From: Bacillota bacterium
GTDB lineage: Bacteria > Bacillota > Clostridia > Peptostreptococcales > Anaerovoracaceae
DNA: 8,954 bases
Assembly (NCBI GenBank): GCA_016283945.1
Contig: JAEENW010000039.1
Location: 1-8,954, forward strand
Reading direction: 5' to 3'
Shown here: one piece after another, positions 5,523 through 8,954 of the stretch
How the letters are laid out: the number at the start of each line of letters is the position of its first letter
Position numbering within the stretch: position 1 is the first letter of the stretch
Notes under the pieces: generated by a model
Databases searched by the model: none
Seen by the model: only the letters and a program-made list of their open reading frames with translations
What the model was told of the DNA's origin: nothing
Program-made: the position numbers and the translations under genes

Positions 5523-6587
5523 ATGTTCAAAAAGCTCGACTTCATTTTGCAGAAATACGAGGAACTGAGCCTCACGGTATCCGATCCGGCCGTCATAGCT
5601 GACCAGAGCCGCTGGCAGAAGCTCATGAAGGAGATGCGCGATATCGAGCCCATAGTCCTCAAATACAGGGAGTACAAGAAGGCCGCCGAAGACCTCGAGA
5701 GCACCAAGGAGCTGCTCTCGGAGAACCTCGACGACGAGATGAGGGAGATCGCCAAGATGGAGCTCTCCGACCTCGAGGAGAAGATCAGCGTGCTCGAGGG
5801 CGAGCTCAAGATCCTCCTGCTCCCCAAGGACCCCAACGACGAGAAGAACGTCTACCTGGAGCTGCGCGCGGGCACCGGCGGCGAGGAGGCCGCCCTGTTC
5901 GCCGCGGACCTGCTGCGCATGTACACCCGCTACGCGGAGCGCAGGGGCTGGAAGACTGAGCTCACCGATATAAACGACACCGGAATAGGCGGCGTCAAGG
6001 AGGCCGTGGTCAGGATCATCGGCCGCGGCGCTTTCTCGCGCCTGAAGTACGAATCCGGCGTCCACAGGGTGCAGAGAGTGCCCGAGACCGAGAGCGCCGG
6101 CAGGATCCACACCTCCGCCGCCACCGTGGCCATCATGCCCGAGGTCGAGGACGTCAGCGTCGACCTGAAGTGGGAGGACATCCGCGTGGACACCTTCCGC
6201 GCCTCCGGCCACGGCGGACAGTACATCAACATGACCGACTCGGCGGTCAGGCTCACTCACATCCCGACCGGAGTCGTGGTCCAGTGCCAGGACGAAAAAT
6301 CTCAGCTGAAGAACAAGGAGAAGGCCTATAACGAACTCAAATCGAGGCTCTACGCCTTCTATCAGCAGCAGCAGCACGACGAGCAGGCCGCGGAGCGCAA
6401 GGGCCAGATCGGGAGCGGCGACCGCTCCGAGAGGATCAGGACCTACAACTTCCCGCAGGGAAGAGTCACCGACCACCGCATAGGCCTCACGCTTTACAAG
6501 CTCGACCAGTTCATGGACGGGGACCTCGACGAGATCATCGACGCCCTGATCACCTCCGAGCAGGCCGAGAAGATGAAGGGGATCTGA
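5523..6587 (+). CDS. prfA: peptide chain release factor 1 (RF1)
   Basis: RF1 recognises UAA and UAG in the ribosomal A site and triggers release of the finished polypeptide. The 354-residue length is typical. The N-terminal helical domain (about 1-100) is followed by the core: LRAGTGGEEAALF (114-126), the codon-recognition tripeptide Pro187-Glu188-Thr189 inside HRVQRVPETESAGRIHTSA, which fits the PxT type of RF1 rather than the SPF of RF2, and the catalytic GGQ loop (231-233) in RASGHGGQYINMTDSAVRL. The C-terminal TYNFPQGRVTDHRIGLTL block (307-324) is conserved. GGAAGG at 5511-5516 supports the ATG. The stop codon overlaps the next start as TGATG, implying translational coupling. No prmC gene, encoding the GGQ glutamine methylase, lies next to it, unlike many Firmicutes. 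Confidence 0.97.
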   Translation: MFKKLDFILQKYEELSLTVSDPAVIADQSRWQKLMKEMRDIEPIVLKYREYKKAAEDLESTKELLSENLDDEMREIAKMELSDLEEKISVLEGELKILLLPKDPNDEKNVYLELRAGTGGEEAALFAADLLRMYTRYAERRGWKTELTDINDTGIGGVKEAVVRIIGRGAFSRLKYESGVHRVQRVPETESAGRIHTSAATVAIMPEVEDVSVDLKWEDIRVDTFRASGHGGQYINMTDSAVRLTHIPTGVVVQCQDEKSQLKNKEKAYNELKSRLYAFYQQQQHDEQAAERKGQIGSGDRSERIRTYNFPQGRVTDHRIGLTLYKLDQFMDGDLDEIIDALITSEQAEKMKGI

Positions 6588-8014
6588 TGGAGACGAGATA
6601 TCTCAGCTGCTCCGACGAGGACCTGAGAGAAGCCGCGGGCATCATCGCGAGGGGCGGCCTGGCCGCCTTCCCCACGGAGACGGTCTACGGCCTGGGCGGA
6701 AACGCCCTCGATCCCGAAGCCGCCAGGAGGATCTACGCCGCAAAGGGCAGGCCCTCCGACAACCCCCTGATAGTGCACATCTCGGACATCTCCCAGGTGG
6801 AGAGCATAGCCGCGGAATTCCCCGAGAACGCGAAGAAGCTCGCCGAGGCGATATGGCCCGGCCCGATGACCATAGTCCTGCCGAAGAAGGACATCGTCCC
6901 GGACGAGACCACCGGCGGCCTCAAGACCGTCGCGATACGCTTCCCCGCCGATGAGGCTGCGCAGAAGCTCATAAGCTACGCGGGAGTGCCCATCGCGGCG
7001 CCCTCGGCCAATCTCTCCGGGCGCCCCAGCCCGACCCGCTGGGAGCACGTGAGGGAGGATCTGGACGGCCGCTGCGACGCGATAATCATGGGGCAGCCCT
7101 GCGTCGGGGGCATAGAGTCCACAGTAGTGGACATGACGGGCGAGCTCCCGCAGATACTGAGGCCGGGGCTCATAACGCCGCAGAGGATAGAGGCCGTGCT
7201 CGGCCTGCCCTGCAGCTACGACCCGGCGGTGCTCGCGAAGCCCTCCGAGGGGCTCATCCCGAAGGCTCCGGGCATGAAGTACAAACATTACGCCCCCAAG
7301 GCGGACATGACGCTCTACAGGGGCGGCAGGGACACCGTGGCGCGCAGGATGGAGGCCGACGCCGAAGCCCTGAGGGCCGAAGGCAAAAAGACGGCCGTGC
7401 TGGTATACGGCACGGGAAGAGAGGCCGCGGAGAGGCTCTTCGCGGATCTCAGGGAAAAGGATGACGAGGGGACCGACGCGATACTCGCGGCGGCGCTCGA
7501 CGAGGCGGACCCGGTGGCGTTCTCGGTCATGAACCGGATGCTCAAGTCCGCGGGATACAGGATCACAGAGGTGCACGATATGAGAATTGCGGTTGCGAGC
7601 GATCACGGCGGATACGAGCTCAAGGAGATCATCAAGAAGCATCTCCTCGAAAGAGGCTTCGAGGTGCTGGACCTCGGGACGAACAGCACGGAGTCCGTCG
7701 ACTACCCCATATACGGCGAGAAGTGCGGCAGAGCCGTCGCTTCCGGAGAGGCTGAGCGCGGCGTGGTCTGCTGCGGCACAGGCATCGGCATCTCCATCGC
7801 CGCCAACAAGGTCAAGGGCGTGCGTGCCGCGGTAGTCACCAACGACTACATGGCCGAGTACTGCAAGCTCCACAACGACGCCAACATCATCGCCTTCGGA
7901 GGCCGCGTCATAAGCCCTGAGGACGCGCTGCGCTTCACCGACATCTGGCTCGACACCGAGTTCGAGGGCGGACGCCACCAGAGAAGGGTGGACATGCTCA
8001 ACGCACTGGGCTAA
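6587..8014 (+). CDS. Sua5 (threonylcarbamoyl-AMP synthase) fused to RpiB (ribose-5-phosphate isomerase B)
   Basis: A single 475-residue frame joins two enzymes. Residues 1-329 are a complete Sua5/YwlC: the YrdC domain with KGRPSDNPL (53-61), APSANLSG (138-145) and ESTVVD (177-182), the linker motif APGMKYKHYAP (227-237), and a Sua5 C-terminal domain ending near GYRITEV (323-329). It makes threonylcarbamoyl-AMP from threonine, bicarbonate and ATP for tRNA t6A formation. Residues 332-475 are a complete 144-residue RpiB with ASDHGG (337-342), CCGTGIGISIAANK (395-408; catalytic Cys396) and His429 in LHND; it interconverts ribose-5-P and ribulose-5-P. Almost no linker separates them: an in-frame ATG at 7580 begins the RpiB part, with AGAGGTG (7566-7572) seven bases upstream, so separate internal initiation is possible. 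The gene start overlaps the prfA stop. Both domain identities are firm; whether a fused protein exists is inferred. Confidence 0.93.
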   Translation: METRYLSCSDEDLREAAGIIARGGLAAFPTETVYGLGGNALDPEAARRIYAAKGRPSDNPLIVHISDISQVESIAAEFPENAKKLAEAIWPGPMTIVLPKKDIVPDETTGGLKTVAIRFPADEAAQKLISYAGVPIAAPSANLSGRPSPTRWEHVREDLDGRCDAIIMGQPCVGGIESTVVDMTGELPQILRPGLITPQRIEAVLGLPCSYDPAVLAKPSEGLIPKAPGMKYKHYAPKADMTLYRGGRDTVARRMEADAEALRAEGKKTAVLVYGTGREAAERLFADLREKDDEGTDAILAAALDEADPVAFSVMNRMLKSAGYRITEVHDMRIAVASDHGGYELKEIIKKHLLERGFEVLDLGTNSTESVDYPIYGEKCGRAVASGEAERGVVCCGTGIGISIAANKVKGVRAAVVTNDYMAEYCKLHNDANIIAFGGRVISPEDALRFTDIWLDTEFEGGRHQRRVDMLNALG

Positions 8015-8114
8015 GACGCGCGAGGCCGCGCGGTGCCGCCTCCCGGGCGCAAGCCGGACGGCGCAGGCCGCTGAAACAGGATAGAAAGATCTTGCCGATC
8101 GTTTTATAAGAACT

Positions 8115-8122
8115 AAGGAGGG
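8115..8122 (+). promoter_or_regulatory. strong ribosome binding site of upp
   Basis: AAGGAGGG lies five bases before the upp ATG at 8128. The 113-base gap after the sua5–rpiB gene also contains TATAAG at 8105-8110, a possible -10, but its -35 zone (around 8082-8087) is poor. No terminator hairpin with a T-tract is seen, so readthrough from the prfA promoter is plausible. Confidence 0.6.
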
Positions 8123-8127
8123 AAACA

Positions 8128-8757
8128 ATGGGCAAAGTTTACGTTTTCGATCATCCGCTCATCCAGCACAAGACCGCTCTGATGAGGGATAAGACCTGCT
8201 CCGTCAAGGACTTCAGGGATCTGGTCCGCGAGGTCGCCTCGCTGATGACCTTCGAAGCCACCAGAGATCTGCCTCTCAAGAAGGTGGAGATCGAGACCCC
8301 GATGGCCAAGGCCGAATTCAACGTGCTCGAGGGCGAGGACGTCGCCGTAGTGCCCATCCTCAGGGCCGGACTGGGAATGGTCGACGGAGTGCTCGACCTC
8401 ATCCCCAACGCCAAGGTAGGCCACATCGGACTCTACAGGGATCCCGTCACCCACGAGCCCCACGAGTACTACTGCAAGCTGCCCTATGACATCGAGAAGC
8501 GCAGGATCTTCGTAGTCGACCCGATGCTCGCGACCGGCGGAAGCGCAGTGGCTGCCCTGAACATGCTCAAGGAACACGGATGTGTTAAAATGCATTTCCT
8601 CTGTATCATTGCCGCGCCGGAAGGAATCCGGGCGCTTCAGGAAGCACATCCGGACGTGGACCTTTACGTCGGCGCGCTGGACGATCATCTGAATGACCAC
8701 GGGTACATTGTGCCGGGCCTGGGCGACGCGGGCGACCGGATTTTCGGAACAAAATAA
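8128..8757 (+). CDS. upp: uracil phosphoribosyltransferase
   Basis: Upp converts uracil and PRPP to UMP in pyrimidine salvage. The 209-residue length matches the family and the reading frame is intact throughout. Diagnostic segments are DHPLIQHK (8-15), LRAGLGMVDG (78-87), the PRPP-binding loop VVDPMLATGGS (129-139), IAAPEGI (161-167) and the uracil-binding C-terminus GYIVPGLGDAGDRIFGTK (192-209). The AAGGAGGG at 8115-8122 fixes the start. Codon usage changes sharply near codon 152 (nt 8581): before it Arg is AGG/CGC/AGA and third positions favour C or G, while after it Arg is CGG and codons such as TGT, GTT, AAA, CTT and ATT appear. The protein shows no break, so this points to recombination or a contig join rather than a defect in the gene product. 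Confidence 0.97.
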   Translation: MGKVYVFDHPLIQHKTALMRDKTCSVKDFRDLVREVASLMTFEATRDLPLKKVEIETPMAKAEFNVLEGEDVAVVPILRAGLGMVDGVLDLIPNAKVGHIGLYRDPVTHEPHEYYCKLPYDIEKRRIFVVDPMLATGGSAVAALNMLKEHGCVKMHFLCIIAAPEGIRALQEAHPDVDLYVGALDDHLNDHGYIVPGLGDAGDRIFGTK

Positions 8758-8818
8758 AGCCGTGAAACCGCGGTGATTTCTGCAGGCGGGAATAAGGCGC
8801 GGGACAGGGAGAAAACAG

Positions 8819-8954
8819 ATGGTAAAAATCCGGAAAAGAAGTGATTACATTTCCTGGGACGAATACTTCATGGGAGTGGCCATGCTGGCCGCCAAACGGT
8901 CCAAAGACCCGAATACGCAGGTCGGCGCCTGCATTGTCAGCAAGCAGAACAAGA
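8819..8954 (+). CDS. dCMP deaminase (ComEB-like), 5' part, runs off the right edge
   Basis: The frame opens at ATG 8819 and encodes 45 residues before the window ends. The start includes RSDYISWDEYFMGVAMLAAK, and then SKDPNTQVGACIV, the N-terminal signature of the cytidine/deoxycytidylate deaminase family of dCMP deaminases. The zinc ligands (HAE and PCxxC) would lie beyond the edge. These enzymes convert dCMP to dUMP for thymidylate synthesis; the Firmicutes homologue is ComEB. AGGGAG at 8806-8811 precedes the start by seven bases. The 61-base gap after upp holds no terminator, so the two are probably co-transcribed, a common pairing in Firmicutes. Its codon usage matches the last third of upp, not the rest of the window. 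Confidence 0.85.
   Translation, partial: MVKIRKRSDYISWDEYFMGVAMLAAKRSKDPNTQVGACIVSKQNK

Noticed and set aside
6080..6091. RF1 codon-recognition tripeptide is Pro-Glu-Thr rather than Pro-Ala-Thr
   Set aside because: The PxT pattern is kept and, from memory of the family, PET is common in Firmicutes RF1, so this is not evidence of codon reassignment.
8015..8127. Possible attenuator or pyrimidine-responsive leader before upp
   Set aside because: No hairpin followed by a T-tract and no recognisable PyrR-binding structure could be made out.
6494..8128. 544-codon minus-strand open frame opposite sua5–rpiB
   Set aside because: It is antisense to two clearly identified enzyme domains and shows no family features; long antisense frames are expected at this GC content.

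Overview
The window reads as chromosomal DNA from a GC-rich, probably anaerobic member of the Bacillota (Clostridia-like). The evidence is the run prfA – sua5 – rpiB – upp – dCMP deaminase, which matches Firmicutes gene order (in Bacillus subtilis prfA, ywlC/sua5, rpiB and upp lie in one region), together with strong AGGAGG-type ribosome binding sites, a DUF554 membrane protein, a bactofilin and sigma-A-like promoters. The taxonomic call is inference; no rRNA or tRNA gene is present to anchor it.

Layout. A DUF554 membrane protein lies on the minus strand (136-834). Its start faces a bactofilin gene (992-1546) across an AT-rich divergent promoter region. Two tandem GC-rich terminators that look like a 40-bp duplication separate the bactofilin from a short-chain dehydrogenase/reductase (SDR, 1764-2540). 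The SDR ends at another strong terminator. A TTG-initiated amidohydrolase of the SAH/MTA-deaminase / AtzA-TrzN type follows (2705-4201). It converges with a minus-strand PLP-dependent threonine-aldolase-like gene (4386-5411), and the gap between them holds a nested inverted-repeat element with a bidirectional terminator. Overlapping divergent promoters then serve the aldolase and prfA (5523-6587).

The right third is a housekeeping cluster. prfA (release factor 1) overlaps by one base a single open frame (6587-8014) that fuses the tRNA t6A enzyme Sua5 directly to ribose-5-phosphate isomerase RpiB. Then come upp (uracil phosphoribosyltransferase, 8128-8757) and the start of a dCMP deaminase (8819 to the right edge). 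These genes link translation termination, tRNA modification, pentose phosphate metabolism (source of ribose-5-phosphate and so PRPP) and pyrimidine salvage.

The most notable points are the in-frame Sua5–RpiB fusion, an abrupt codon-usage change inside the last third of upp that suggests a recombination or assembly junction, an SDR that lacks the catalytic serine, and the nested inverted-repeat element between the convergent genes. I found no CRISPR array, transposase, phage gene or clear undescribed defence system. No gene-free stretch exceeds about 220 bases; the largest are 1547-1763 (tandem terminators plus the SDR promoter), 4202-4385 (nested inverted repeats plus featureless GC-rich DNA) and 2541-2704 (terminator plus a repeat-containing leader).
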